Of a stretch of DNA of 64,000 bases, positions 34,645-46,019 are shown piece by piece (position 1 is the stretch's first letter; each line of letters begins with the position of its first letter). The notes under the pieces were generated by a model. It was not told the DNA's origin, searched no databases, and saw only the letters and a list, made by a program, of their open reading frames with translations. The position numbers were made by a program, and so were the translations under genes. The DNA comes from CADCWK01 sp035944555 (GTDB lineage: Bacteria; Chloroflexota; Chloroflexia; Thermomicrobiales; UBA6265). The stretch spans positions 62,001 to 126,000 of the forward strand of contig DASZAY010000010.1 of NCBI GenBank assembly GCA_035944555.1. The letters are read 5' to 3'.

Positions 34645-35772
34645 TCAGGTCACGGTGTCATCCTGTGGCCGCGGCTGGAGAAAGGTCGGAACACGATGTG
34701 GCACCCCCTCCCGGACTTCGACAAAGGCCGGCGCCACCTCGAAGACGGGTAGCCGGACATTGGCGGTCGTGTACTTGATCATCAGGTCCTGCTCGTGCAG
34801 CGCGATCAGCCCGCGGTCGACGAACGCGGACGCGATCTCCTGGTGATACCCGCGTGCGGTGGCGTAGATCCGTCCGGCGGGTCGCCCGCTGAGGACAGCC
34901 GCAACGCCGTCGATCAGGTCATGGATCAGCTCGCGGCGCTCAGGCAGCGTGATCAGTTCCACGCAATACCCACTGGACCGGCTCACAATCCGGGCCATGC
35001 CTACGATATGGTGCCCCTCCTCCACGACGAGGCCGTCCACCGTCACACTCGAGCCAGCCACCGGCATGTCCCAGCGGTGGCTGGTGAAGGCCTCCGCGTA
35101 CTGGACCTGCCGGGGGACGGCCGCGCTGTAGAGCTGGTGGATGGCCCAAGTGTCGGCCGGCTGCTGGCTCCGGACGTGGCGCGGCATCCGGCGGGGCGAG
35201 ATCCCGTCCGCGACGAAGACGTACTCCGTCGCGTAGGGCGAGAACCCGACGGTTCGCAGGCCATTCGCGGCGAACGCACCGTGCGGGACGCGAGCGTAGA
35301 GCCGCTTGACGCCATTCAGGCCGGCAAGCGTGATGCCCTCCCGGAGCAGTTCCTCGATCACCGGGACGGAATCGTAGATACCGATCGCCGCGCCGATCGC
35401 CTCCAGCCGCCAGCGCCCGTCCGGCCGCTGAGGCTGGAACAGGGCGTAACCGACAGGCCGGTCGGGTGTGCGCGCGACGAGCACCCGGCGTCGCGAGCGT
35501 GGCCACCGCAGGCGAGCTCGCAGGGCTGTCCGGAAGGGACTGAACGGGGCGAGCAGGGAGTCCGGCTGGTTGAGCAGCTCGATCCCAGGGAGACGATACA
35601 GATCAGGGAGGTCGCGAAGCGTGGGCAGACCGACCTCGACCTGGAGTGAGCGCCGCTCCGAGGGGAAGACTACGGGCGATCCGGGCCCGCCCTGTCCTAT
35701 CGCCGGATCCTGCGTCATCCGGTCGTCACTTGAGGATGGGGTGCGGAGACGGCGATCGTCACGCTCCTTCAT
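34645..35772 (-). CDS. GNAT-fold-like hypothetical protein
   Basis: A 375-residue protein with features of an acetyltransferase fold. One acyl-CoA-like segment lies at RRVLVARTPDRPVGYALF (about 95-112) and a second half at VVEEGHHIVGMARIVSR. The canonical R/QxxGxG/A motif is not clear in either half, so catalysis is doubtful. The start at 35772 is supported by a promoter whose -10 ends 8 nt before the ATG (leaderless). No clear operon partner; recR lies upstream on the same strand, 159 nt away. Confidence 0.65.
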   Translation of the reverse strand: MKERDDRRLRTPSSSDDRMTQDPAIGQGGPGSPVVFPSERRSLQVEVGLPTLRDLPDLYRLPGIELLNQPDSLLAPFSPFRTALRARLRWPRSRRRVLVARTPDRPVGYALFQPQRPDGRWRLEAIGAAIGIYDSVPVIEELLREGITLAGLNGVKRLYARVPHGAFAANGLRTVGFSPYATEYVFVADGISPRRMPRHVRSQQPADTWAIHQLYSAAVPRQVQYAEAFTSHRWDMPVAGSSVTVDGLVVEEGHHIVGMARIVSRSSGYCVELITLPERRELIHDLIDGVAAVLSGRPAGRIYATARGYHQEIASAFVDRGLIALHEQDLMIKYTTANVRLPVFEVAPAFVEVREGVPHRVPTFLQPRPQDDTVT

Positions 35773-35780
35773 GCTTCAGG

Positions 35781-35809
35781 AGTGTAGACCTCGTCGGTCG
35801 CGGGAACAA
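35781..35809 (-). promoter_or_regulatory. Promoter of a leaderless transcript
   Basis: TTGTTC (35804-35809), 17-nt spacer and TACACT (35781-35786) on the minus strand. The expected start of transcription falls within 1-2 nt of the ATG at 35772, and no Shine-Dalgarno is present. Confidence 0.55.
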
Positions 35810-35931
35810 TGGTTTTGGTGTTCGTACAGGTCGGTTCAGATGAAATCCCCGTTAATCCGTCGTCGGACTGCGGACATCCTTCCACCCCTCCGGTTTCGCG
35901 CCGGGACCGTTCGGGTTTCCGCGCCGCGCCA

Positions 35932-36546
35932 CTACAGCGGTCGACGGCCGCGGAGCGCCCGGCCCAGCGTGACTTCGTCGGCGTACTCCAGGTCGCCGCC
36001 GACGGGGAGCCCGCTGGCGGGCCGAGACACGACGATCTCCATCGGCGACAGCAGCCGGTGAAGGTAGGTGGCGGTCGCGTCACCAGGCAGGTCGAGGTTG
36101 GTCGCGAGGATCACTTCCGCCGGACGATCGCGCTCGACCCGCTCGACGAGTTCACGGATCCGCAGCTTATCGGGCCCGACTCCCTCGACCGGCGAGATGG
36201 CTCCGTGCAGCACGTGGTACCGGCCGTGGAACTGCCCGGTCCGCTCCAGCGCGACCACGTCCAGCGGCTCCTGGACCACGCAGATCGTGCTGTCCCGGCT
36301 CTCATCGGAGCAGATGCCGCAGGGGCTCTGCTCGGTAACGTTGAAGCAGACCTGGCAGAGCTGGATCCGCTCCTTGACCTCGATGATCGCCTCGGCCAGC
36401 GCCATGGCGTCGTCGCGGCTGGTCCGGAGCAGGTGGTAGGCGAGCCGGGATGCCGTCTTGGGGCCGATCCCCGGCAGCCGCGCCAGCGAGTCGATCAGGC
36501 GCGAGACGGGCTGGGCGGTGACGGGACCGCCGCGTTGGGTCGACAC
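35932..36546 (-). CDS. recR: Recombination protein RecR
   Basis: RecFOR-pathway clamp that helps load RecA on gaps. The 204-residue protein has the helix-hairpin-helix LPGIGPKTASRLAYHLL, a four-Cys zinc site (CQVCFNVTEQSPCGIC), a Toprim domain beginning ICVVQEPLDVVALE and a C-terminal Walker-B-like part. GTG 36546 is chosen because AGGAGG lies 9 nt upstream and the family N-terminus starts there. A TATAAT promoter lies 70 nt upstream. The usual partners dnaX and ybaB are absent from this locus. Confidence 0.95.
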   Translation of the reverse strand: MSTQRGGPVTAQPVSRLIDSLARLPGIGPKTASRLAYHLLRTSRDDAMALAEAIIEVKERIQLCQVCFNVTEQSPCGICSDESRDSTICVVQEPLDVVALERTGQFHGRYHVLHGAISPVEGVGPDKLRIRELVERVERDRPAEVILATNLDLPGDATATYLHRLLSPMEIVVSRPASGLPVGGDLEYADEVTLGRALRGRRPL

Positions 36547-36616
36547 CTGACGGGTCCTCCTGCTGCGCAGACGCGACGCGGGAAATCCGCGCCGTAACGC
36601 CGTTTTCGGGCCCCTT

Positions 36617-36645
36617 ATTATACCAAACGGCGCACTCCCGGTCGA
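36617..36645 (-). promoter_or_regulatory. Promoter of recR
   Basis: Consensus TATAAT (36617-36622) with a 17-nt spacer to TCGACC (36640-36645), minus strand. The implied leader is about 65 nt to the GTG at 36546. A TTGACA at 36650-36655 is too far away (28 nt) to serve as its -35. Confidence 0.6.
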
Positions 36646-36795
36646 CATTCTGTCAAGCACCGGGCGGGATTCAGGTCCGATACCGAGGTGGAAGATTACG
36701 GTGCCGGGGCCTTCACGGCGAAAGCGGCCCCGGGACGCCCTCATCCCATGTGACGATGGTCGGACCCGGCGTGAGCGATCACAGGGAGGTTCTCA

Positions 36796-37944
36796 ATGAG
36801 TCAGCCCGAGCTTCTGAGCCATCGCCAGCTCAACCGCGCGCTCCTCGCCCGGCAGTTTCTGCTTGAGCGCGTGGATATGTCGAGCGCGGCGATGATCGCC
36901 CATCTCGTTGGGATGCAAGCCCAGGTACCGGACGCGCCGTACATCGGCCTCTGGTCCCGGCTGCGTGCCTATCAGGCCGACGACATGGCTACTCGCGTCG
37001 CTGCTCGCGATCATGTCCGGCTCACGACCATGCGTGGAACCATCCACCTGGTGTCGGCCAAGGATGCGCTTGTCATCCGGCCCCTCATCGCGCCGGTCAT
37101 CACCCGCGCCGGCGCGATCGCACGGTTCCGATCACTGCTTGGCGACCGTGACCTCGGCGCCTTCTTCGCTGATGCCACCGCCGTGCTGATGACTGAACCC
37201 ATGGGCCGGACGGCGGCCGGGCGGGCCCTCGCCTCCCGGTGGCCAGGAATCGATGAGGACGCCCTCGGCCATGCCGCGACCGCGCTTCTGCCAACGATCC
37301 AGGCGCCCCCGCGCGGTGTCTGGAGAAGCCGGGGGCCGGTGGCGTGGGAACCGATCGAACAGGCGCTGGGGCAGCCAACTATCCCGCCGATCCCGCTCCC
37401 TGACCTGGTCCGGCGCTACCTTGCGGCATTCGGCCCGGCTTCCATGGCGGACTTCGGCAAGTGGAGCGGGTTGACCACGCTGCGCGAGGCCTTCGAGGGA
37501 CTGCGACCGGACCTCGTCACGTACCGGGGACCAGACGGCCGCGAGCTTTTCGACATCCCGGGTGGCCCGATCCCGGATCCGGCGACGCCTGCTCCTCCCC
37601 GGTTCCTCCCCGAGTACGACAACGTGATCCTGTCCCACGCCGACCGGAGCCGGATCATGTACCAGCGGGAGTTGCCCGCATTGCCGGCCGGGTTCGGCGG
37701 CGCCACCGGGACACTCCTGGTGGACGGGATGCTGGCCGCCACGTGGAGGATCACCACGACCAGGACCAGCGCAGCGCTCGCCGTCACGCCGTTTCAGCCG
37801 ATCGACGCCACCCACCATGATGCGATCACCGCGGAGGGCGAAGGGCTGCTCGGCTTCATTCATCCGGCGCTCCCGGATCGCTCGGTCGTCTTCAACGAGC
37901 CGCGTGAGCAACGCGATCCTCGCGTCAGACGCGATGCCCGCTGA
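36796..37944 (+). CDS. Winged-helix DNA glycosylase-like protein (AlkZ/HTH_42 family)
   Basis: A 382-residue protein of the AlkZ/YcaQ family, which unhooks interstrand crosslinks or bulky alkylated bases. The N-terminal winged helix begins LLSHRQLNRALLARQFLL. The catalytic QxQ motif is visible as Gln-Ala-Gln in GMQAQVPDAPYIGLWSR (about 39-55). The middle has TIHLVSAKDA, and the C-terminal barrel has LPEYDNVILSHADRSRI. GGGAGG precedes the ATG. It stands alone, between recR (divergent) and ftsK (convergent). Regulation is not visible. Confidence 0.85.
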   Translation: MSQPELLSHRQLNRALLARQFLLERVDMSSAAMIAHLVGMQAQVPDAPYIGLWSRLRAYQADDMATRVAARDHVRLTTMRGTIHLVSAKDALVIRPLIAPVITRAGAIARFRSLLGDRDLGAFFADATAVLMTEPMGRTAAGRALASRWPGIDEDALGHAATALLPTIQAPPRGVWRSRGPVAWEPIEQALGQPTIPPIPLPDLVRRYLAAFGPASMADFGKWSGLTTLREAFEGLRPDLVTYRGPDGRELFDIPGGPIPDPATPAPPRFLPEYDNVILSHADRSRIMYQRELPALPAGFGGATGTLLVDGMLAATWRITTTRTSAALAVTPFQPIDATHHDAITAEGEGLLGFIHPALPDRSVVFNEPREQRDPRVRRDAR

Positions 37945-38027
37945 GGAGCAACCCGACAGGTTGACAGGAGCGCGTGACCCCGTCGCGGTGAAGACCTCGT
38001 CGTCCTCACCGCAATGGCGCCTGACCG

Positions 38028-40955
<2,928 letters not shown>

Positions 40956-41523
40956 CCCCTTCCGCGCCCACAGACCGGCCAGCCAGAGGCAGGCAGGATC
41001 GGGGGACGGGAACTGTTGCCGGACCGGCGGGAACGGTCAGCGGGCGTCGTGGCGGGAGGACATGTACGGACACAGTATACCCGTCCGGCCGAATGGCGCA
41101 TTCCGGGCAACAGGCGCCGTCCTCCCCTCCCCTACCCCGTGACATCGTCTCCCACTTTACGAGCGGCGCTCCGGACGTCGAGCCGCTGGAGGTAGCAGGA
41201 AGCAAACGCGGCACCGTGTGCATTCCAGTGGGCAGGCGCTGGCCCATCCGGTGGATCGCTCCCACGTCGGATGAGGGCCGGTACGCCGCTGGCGAGACCC
41301 ACCGTGATCGTCGGCATGATCGGGTGGCAGTCCCCTCCTCCCGTCTCCAACCACGGTCTGCTCGTCGGGACTGTTATGTCAGCTTCCAGCTTCCGCCCGG
41401 CGATGTTGCCGCATTCGCGCCATAACGCCGTTACATCTGCCGACGAGGATGACGGTACGGGATCTGCGCGATCCGCCATACACCTGTTCGCACTCCGGCA
41501 TCCCAATCAGGAGGACCAGTTTC
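40956..41523. other. Intergenic region between ftsK and the DUF2795-like pair
   Basis: About 570 nt with no gene I can support. It holds the ftsK upstream region (TATACT at 41074-41079, minus strand) and a perfect dyad TAACG-C-CGTTA at 41423-41433 roughly 90 nt before the next start codon. No tRNA, SRP RNA or riboswitch consensus was recognised. The frames crossing it have no family-like sequence. Confidence 0.5.
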
Positions 41524-41829
41524 ATGTTCGACCGCATCAAGGACCTCATCAGCGACCCCGGTTCGATCGGCGACAAGCTCGGCGAGCTCGGGGACCAGTT
41601 CGGCATCGGTCAGGACGTCCAGGACCAGTTGGCCCAGTTCGGCGGGCTTGGCGCGATCCAGGACCAGCTCGGGGGGATCAACTTCCCGATCGGACAGGAC
41701 GACCTCGCCAACATCCTGGAGCAGCGCGGGGTACCGGGCGGGATCACGGATCAACTCCACAATCTCGACATCGGCCAGTTCAACAGCCCCGGCGAAGTGC
41801 TGAACGTGATCCGCGGTTTCGCACAGTAG
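41524..41829 (+). CDS. Small DUF2795-like protein
   Basis: A 101-residue acidic protein beginning MFDRIKDLISDPGSIGDKLGEL after a consensus AGGAGG. The C-terminal half has a DUF2795-like helical unit: INFPIGQDDLANILEQRGVP, then a helix and a final segment of the form NSPGEVLNVI. The N-terminal half is an Asp/Gln/Gly-rich amphipathic repeat region. The function of DUF2795 is unknown. It shares the FPI-DDL-LEQ-GVP pattern with the next gene and probably forms a transcription unit with it. Confidence 0.72.
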   Translation: MFDRIKDLISDPGSIGDKLGELGDQFGIGQDVQDQLAQFGGLGAIQDQLGGINFPIGQDDLANILEQRGVPGGITDQLHNLDIGQFNSPGEVLNVIRGFAQ

Positions 41830-41923
41830 CCACGATCATGAGGCGGCTCGCCTGCTGGCATACGGTCTGCTTCCGTCCCGGCGTGCACCAAGGCACATCA
41901 ATCAGAGCGCAGAGGAGCACCAC

Positions 41924-42130
41924 ATGGATAGCATCAAGAACATGGCTGGCGGCGGTGGCATCGGGGAAATGCTGAAGGGCATCAACTTCCCGATCAACAA
42001 GAACGACCTCGTCAGCCAGCTCGAGCAGAAGGGTGTCCCCAGCCAGGTCACCGACCGGCTCAAGGGTGACAGCACCGACCAGTACCAGAGCGAAGATGAC
42101 GTGAAATCGAAGATCGGCGGACTGATGTAG
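41924..42130 (+). CDS. Small DUF2795-like protein, paralogue of the preceding gene
   Basis: A 68-residue protein with a Gly-rich start (MDSIKNMAGGGGIGEML) followed by the core GINFPINKNDLVSQLEQKGV, aligned residue for residue with the previous protein. The end carries QYQSEDDVKSKIGGLM in place of the NSPGEVLNVI segment. GAGGAG precedes the ATG. It lies 94 nt after its paralogue; a strong terminator follows at 42280-42319. Confidence 0.72.
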   Translation: MDSIKNMAGGGGIGEMLKGINFPINKNDLVSQLEQKGVPSQVTDRLKGDSTDQYQSEDDVKSKIGGLM

Positions 42131-42279
42131 TTCGGGGCCACTCCCCGGAGCAGGTCCCGTCCGTTGACACGATCCGCGAGCGATGCCCCTGGATTTCCCG
42201 TCCCGGGGCATCATCGCATTTGCAGTCCGTGAGCGAAGCTGAGCCAATGTTCACCGGATCGACCGGTGAGGCGTAGCCC

Positions 42280-42319
42280 AGAGGATCGGTGCGTGGTCGC
42301 GCACCGATCCTCTCGTTTT
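42280..42319 (+). terminator. Rho-independent terminator after the DUF2795-like pair
   Basis: 14-bp perfect stem (42280-42293 with 42300-42313), 6-nt loop and a CGTTTTT tail. A second weaker hairpin with GATGCCCC/GGGGCATC arms lies just upstream, near 42180-42215. Together they insulate the GNAT cluster that follows. Confidence 0.9.
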
Positions 42320-42415
42320 TCCCCGTGGTCCCGGAACCGGTCGACCAGCCGTGGCGTCTCTCAGCACAGGACCACACGGGTCGCGCCTTGCCCACGTCGA
42401 CCGATCGGAGAGCAC

Positions 42416-43513
42416 ATGTCCACCCTTAGCCCCACGACGTTGACTATCGAGGAACTGGAGATCCCGCGCTCGACCACTGACCCGCACTTCGCGGCCTTCG
42501 ACGCGATGGTCGCCCTGCGAAACGAGATCGAGACGGCAACCATCGGGACGGACGTGCTGAACATCTCGACGGCCGACATCCTGCCGACCTACCTCGACGC
42601 GGACCACTCCCCGCGCCGGGTCTTCGTCGCGCGAATCGGCGACCAGATTGTCGGGCGATCGCTCGTCGAGTGGTCAACCGAGGAAGGCGCCACGGCGGCC
42701 TGGCCGACCGTCGAGGTGCTGCCAGCGTTCCGCAACCGCGGGATCGGGACGGAGATGCTGCGCCACATCGAGGCCCAGGCCCAGCTGGTCGGGGCCAGGA
42801 CACTCCAGCACAGCTCCATCCATACCCCGCTCGAGGGCGGCGAGCGGATCCTGTCGCCGACCGGTCACGGTGACGTCCCGGCCGCCGACCCGGGCGTCCG
42901 CTTTCTGGTCCGGGCCGGTTATGCCCTGGAGCAGGTTTTCCGGATCAGCATCCTCGACCTGCCCATCCGGGAGGACGACCTCACGTCCCGCGAGCATGCA
43001 GCCGTTGCGGCGGCCGGACCGGATTACCGCGTCCACCGCTGGACCGGACGAACCCCGGAACGCTGGCTGGACGATATGGCGATCCTGCGAAACCGGATGA
43101 GCGTGGACGCGCCGTCCGCCGGCCTGGAGATCACCGAAGAGACGTGGGACGCTGAGCGGGTCTGGGCCAGTGAGGAGCACGGCGAGGTGAGCGACCGGCT
43201 GGTGCTGACCGCCGCCGTCGAGCACATCCCGAGCGGACGGCTGGCGGGGTTCAGCCAGATCCACGTGCCGTCCGAGCGCACCCGCCCGGCGTCGCAGGAG
43301 GACACGCTCGTGATCCGGGAGCACCGCGGCCACCGTCTCGGGATGCTGCTCAAGGTGACCAACCTGCGATTCCTCATCGAGACAAACCCCGACTCGCCGA
43401 TGGTCACGACGTTCAATGCGGCGGAGAACCGGCACATGCTGGCCGTGAACGAGGCCCTTGGCTTCCGGACGGCGGGCTACGAAGGGATGTGGAAGAAGGT
43501 CGTCAACTCCTGA
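42416..43513 (+). CDS. Double-GNAT acetyltransferase, copy 1
   Basis: A 365-residue protein with two acetyltransferase folds. Domain 1 has VEVLPAFRNRGIGTEMLRHI with the acetyl-CoA motif RNRGIG (about 103-108). Domain 2 has REHRGHRLGMLLKVTNL and the terminal NAAENRHMLAVNEALGF. The start follows CGGAG. It is the first of three tandem paralogues. The shared opening (IEELEIPRSTTDP) and the closing W-K-K are kept across copies. No substrate is evident; two-domain GNATs include antibiotic and mycothiol-type acetyltransferases, but nothing here points to a specific one. Confidence 0.83.
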   Translation: MSTLSPTTLTIEELEIPRSTTDPHFAAFDAMVALRNEIETATIGTDVLNISTADILPTYLDADHSPRRVFVARIGDQIVGRSLVEWSTEEGATAAWPTVEVLPAFRNRGIGTEMLRHIEAQAQLVGARTLQHSSIHTPLEGGERILSPTGHGDVPAADPGVRFLVRAGYALEQVFRISILDLPIREDDLTSREHAAVAAAGPDYRVHRWTGRTPERWLDDMAILRNRMSVDAPSAGLEITEETWDAERVWASEEHGEVSDRLVLTAAVEHIPSGRLAGFSQIHVPSERTRPASQEDTLVIREHRGHRLGMLLKVTNLRFLIETNPDSPMVTTFNAAENRHMLAVNEALGFRTAGYEGMWKKVVNS

Positions 43514-43638
43514 CCTCGCGGAGCGCGGGTTGTCGCGATCCCTGTGCTACGCTGGTCGCCTCTGGGCCGCTCCATCGATTCGCCCGAAATCGATCCGACA
43601 CGCCGTGGACTGCTCCGCGGTGTATCCAGGAGTGCGCC

Positions 43639-44739
43639 ATGTCACCAGCTACCGGGACTGATATCCGTCTCGAAGAGCTTCGCCTCCCCGCGACCGCGAC
43701 GCGGGATGACCCTGACTGGCCCGCCTTCGTCGAGATGATTGGCATCCGGAACCAGGTCGTCGCCGATGCCATCGGCACGGACCGACTCGCCTGGACCCCG
43801 GAAAGCATCCTGCCCCAGTTCCAGGATCACACCTGGAGCCCGAGCCGCTCATTCGTGCTCCGGGTCGATGGCATCGCGGTCGGGAGGGGCTCGCTCGGCT
43901 GGTCGACCGAGGGCGGATCGCCTCTCGCCTTTCCGACCGTCGAGGTCCTTCCAGCTTATCGACGTGCCAGTTACGGCAGCATGCTTGCCGACCACATCGA
44001 GAAGCTCGCGGCTGAGATGGACCGGACCCTCCTCCGCACGTGGGTCGGTCACCCCGAGCGAGGCAACGGCGAACGGATCGAGTCGCCCGCCGGTGCCGGG
44101 TCGATCCCGGCGGACGATCCCGGCGTGCTCTTCCTGCTCCGTCGCGAGTACCAGCTCGGTCAGGTCGGCCGGACCAGCGTCCTCGATCTGCCCGTCGATC
44201 CCGACGTCCTTTCCCGGTTGCGAACGACCGCCGAGGCGGCATCAGCGGATTACCGTCTGGTCACCTGGATCGGGTCCGCGCCGGACGACCGGGTCGACGA
44301 TCTCTGCCTGCTCCGGACCCGGATGAGCACCGACGCGCCCAACGGGGCGATGCTCATCGAGGAAGAGACCTGGACGCCTGAGCGGCTCCGGAAGCGGGAG
44401 CGACAGGTCGAGGATGGCGGGCAGACGATCCTGACCGCGGCAGCGGAGCACAGGGCAACTGGCCGGCTGGTCGGGTACACCAACCTGTACGTCCCCAGCG
44501 ACTTTGCGCAACCGGTCGATCAAGGCACGACGCTGGTCCTGTCCGAGCATCGTGGCCACCGGCTCGGCGTGCTGATCAAGGTCGCCAACATCGAACAGCT
44601 CAGGCAGTTCGGCCCTGACGCCACCATGATCGTCACAGGCAACGCCGAGGAGAACCGCTACATGTTGTCCACCAACGAGGCGCTTGGCTTTCGACCGCTC
44701 CTCGCCGAGGGCGTCTGGGAGAAGCATCTCGAATCGTGA
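43639..44739 (+). CDS. Double-GNAT acetyltransferase, copy 2
   Basis: A 366-residue paralogue of the preceding protein, starting MSPATGTDIRLEELRLP after CCAGGAG. Domain 2 is intact (SEHRGHRLGVLIKVANIEQL, NAEENRYMLSTNEALGF). Domain 1 has lost the usual glycine pattern: the position of RxxGxG reads YRRASYGSML, so acetyl-CoA binding there is doubtful. It lies 125 nt after copy 1. It may act only through its second domain. Confidence 0.83.
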   Translation: MSPATGTDIRLEELRLPATATRDDPDWPAFVEMIGIRNQVVADAIGTDRLAWTPESILPQFQDHTWSPSRSFVLRVDGIAVGRGSLGWSTEGGSPLAFPTVEVLPAYRRASYGSMLADHIEKLAAEMDRTLLRTWVGHPERGNGERIESPAGAGSIPADDPGVLFLLRREYQLGQVGRTSVLDLPVDPDVLSRLRTTAEAASADYRLVTWIGSAPDDRVDDLCLLRTRMSTDAPNGAMLIEEETWTPERLRKRERQVEDGGQTILTAAAEHRATGRLVGYTNLYVPSDFAQPVDQGTTLVLSEHRGHRLGVLIKVANIEQLRQFGPDATMIVTGNAEENRYMLSTNEALGFRPLLAEGVWEKHLES

Positions 44740-44790
44740 TCCCTGCCCTCAGGGTTTCCCCTCCAATACATGAGTATCCAGGAGACTGCC

Positions 44791-45885
44791 ATGTCTACCC
44801 TTACCGAGCGCGACGTCCGAATCGAAGAACTGACCTACCCCACCGCGGCAACCAATGACGACCCACATTGGGCTAACTTCGCCGAGATGGTCGCGATCCG
44901 CAACGAGATCGCCAAGCACGTCTTCGGATCCAGTCTCTTCGCGCGGTCGCCGGAATCCGCGCTGCCGGGATACCTCGACCCGTACAACCCCAGCCGGGCG
45001 TTCCTGCTCCGAGTGGACGGCGCCGCGGCAGGCCGGGCCGTGCTGAGCTGGACGACGGAAGAGGGCTCAACGCTCGCCTTCCCCAACGTCGAAGTTCTCC
45101 CCGCCTACCGGGGCCGGGGCTACGGCACGATGCTGGCCGACCGGATCGAGGCGCTCGCCGCCGAGCTGGGCCGGACGACGCTCCAGACCTGGCCCGATCA
45201 CACCAACGCCGAAGGAGAGCGGATCGAGCCCCCGACCGGGTTCGGCTCTGTCTCCACCGGCGACCCCGGGGTCCGGTTTCTCCGTCGCCGCGGGTACTCC
45301 CTGGAGCAGGTCGAGCGCATCAGCGTGCTGGACCTGCCCGTCGATCAGACGACCCTGGAAACGATGCGGGCGAAGGCCGAGGCCGCATCGACCGACTACC
45401 GCGTGCTCTCCTGGATCGGCCCGGCGCCGGAGGACCGCCTCGAGGATCTCTGCTGGCTCCGGAACCGGATGAGCGTCGATATCCCGGCGGGCGCGATGGA
45501 GGTCGAGGAGGAGACCTGGACGGCGGAGCGGATCCGCAACGAGGAGCAACGAGCCGCCGATGCCGGCCAGTCCATCCTGACCGTCGCCGCCGAGCACATC
45601 CCGACCGGCAAGCTGGTGGGCTACTCGGTCCTCTGGGTGCATGACGACCGGTCCCGCGCCGTCGACCAGGACGCGACGCTGGTCGTGTCGGAGCACCGGG
45701 GGCACAAGCTCGGCCAGTTGCTCAAGGTCGCCAATATCGAGCAACTGGCGCGATTCAGCCCGGAGTCGCCGATGATCATCACCGGCAACGCCGAGGAGAA
45801 CCGCTACATGCTGGCGACCAACGAGGCCGTCGGCTTCCGGGCGATCGTCGCGTGCGGTGCCTGGGAGAAGAAGCTGTCCAGCTGA
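44791..45885 (+). CDS. Double-GNAT acetyltransferase, copy 3
   Basis: A 364-residue paralogue. Both acetyl-CoA motifs are intact: domain 1 AYRGRGYGTMLADRIEALA, domain 2 SEHRGHKLGQLLKVANIEQL with NAEENRYMLATNEAVGF. I took the second ATG (44791, MSTLTERDVR) because CCAGGAG lies just before it. It is 51 nt after copy 2 and is more similar to copy 2 than to copy 1 by eye. A strong hairpin at 45955-45991 closes the cluster. Confidence 0.84.
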   Translation: MSTLTERDVRIEELTYPTAATNDDPHWANFAEMVAIRNEIAKHVFGSSLFARSPESALPGYLDPYNPSRAFLLRVDGAAAGRAVLSWTTEEGSTLAFPNVEVLPAYRGRGYGTMLADRIEALAAELGRTTLQTWPDHTNAEGERIEPPTGFGSVSTGDPGVRFLRRRGYSLEQVERISVLDLPVDQTTLETMRAKAEAASTDYRVLSWIGPAPEDRLEDLCWLRNRMSVDIPAGAMEVEEETWTAERIRNEEQRAADAGQSILTVAAEHIPTGKLVGYSVLWVHDDRSRAVDQDATLVVSEHRGHKLGQLLKVANIEQLARFSPESPMIITGNAEENRYMLATNEAVGFRAIVACGAWEKKLSS

Positions 45886-45954
45886 CGCCGGTCATAACCA
45901 TCAGCTCCCTGTCGACGCCAGGACGAGTCTCCGCGTCGCCCGCTCGCATAAGAA

Positions 45955-45991
45955 CCCGGACGCCCCGGCCACCATGGCCGGGGCGTCCGGG
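45955..45991. terminator. Bidirectional hairpin terminator between the GNAT cluster and the SDR remnant
   Basis: 16-bp perfect stem (45955-45970 with 45976-45991) and a 5-nt loop between two convergent units. The T-rich side (TTCTTAT) is on the minus strand, so it best fits the SDR transcript, but it should also stop transcription from the GNAT side. Confidence 0.75.
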
Positions 45992-46019
45992 CTCCGGTGG
46001 TGATCCCCGATGCCGGTGC

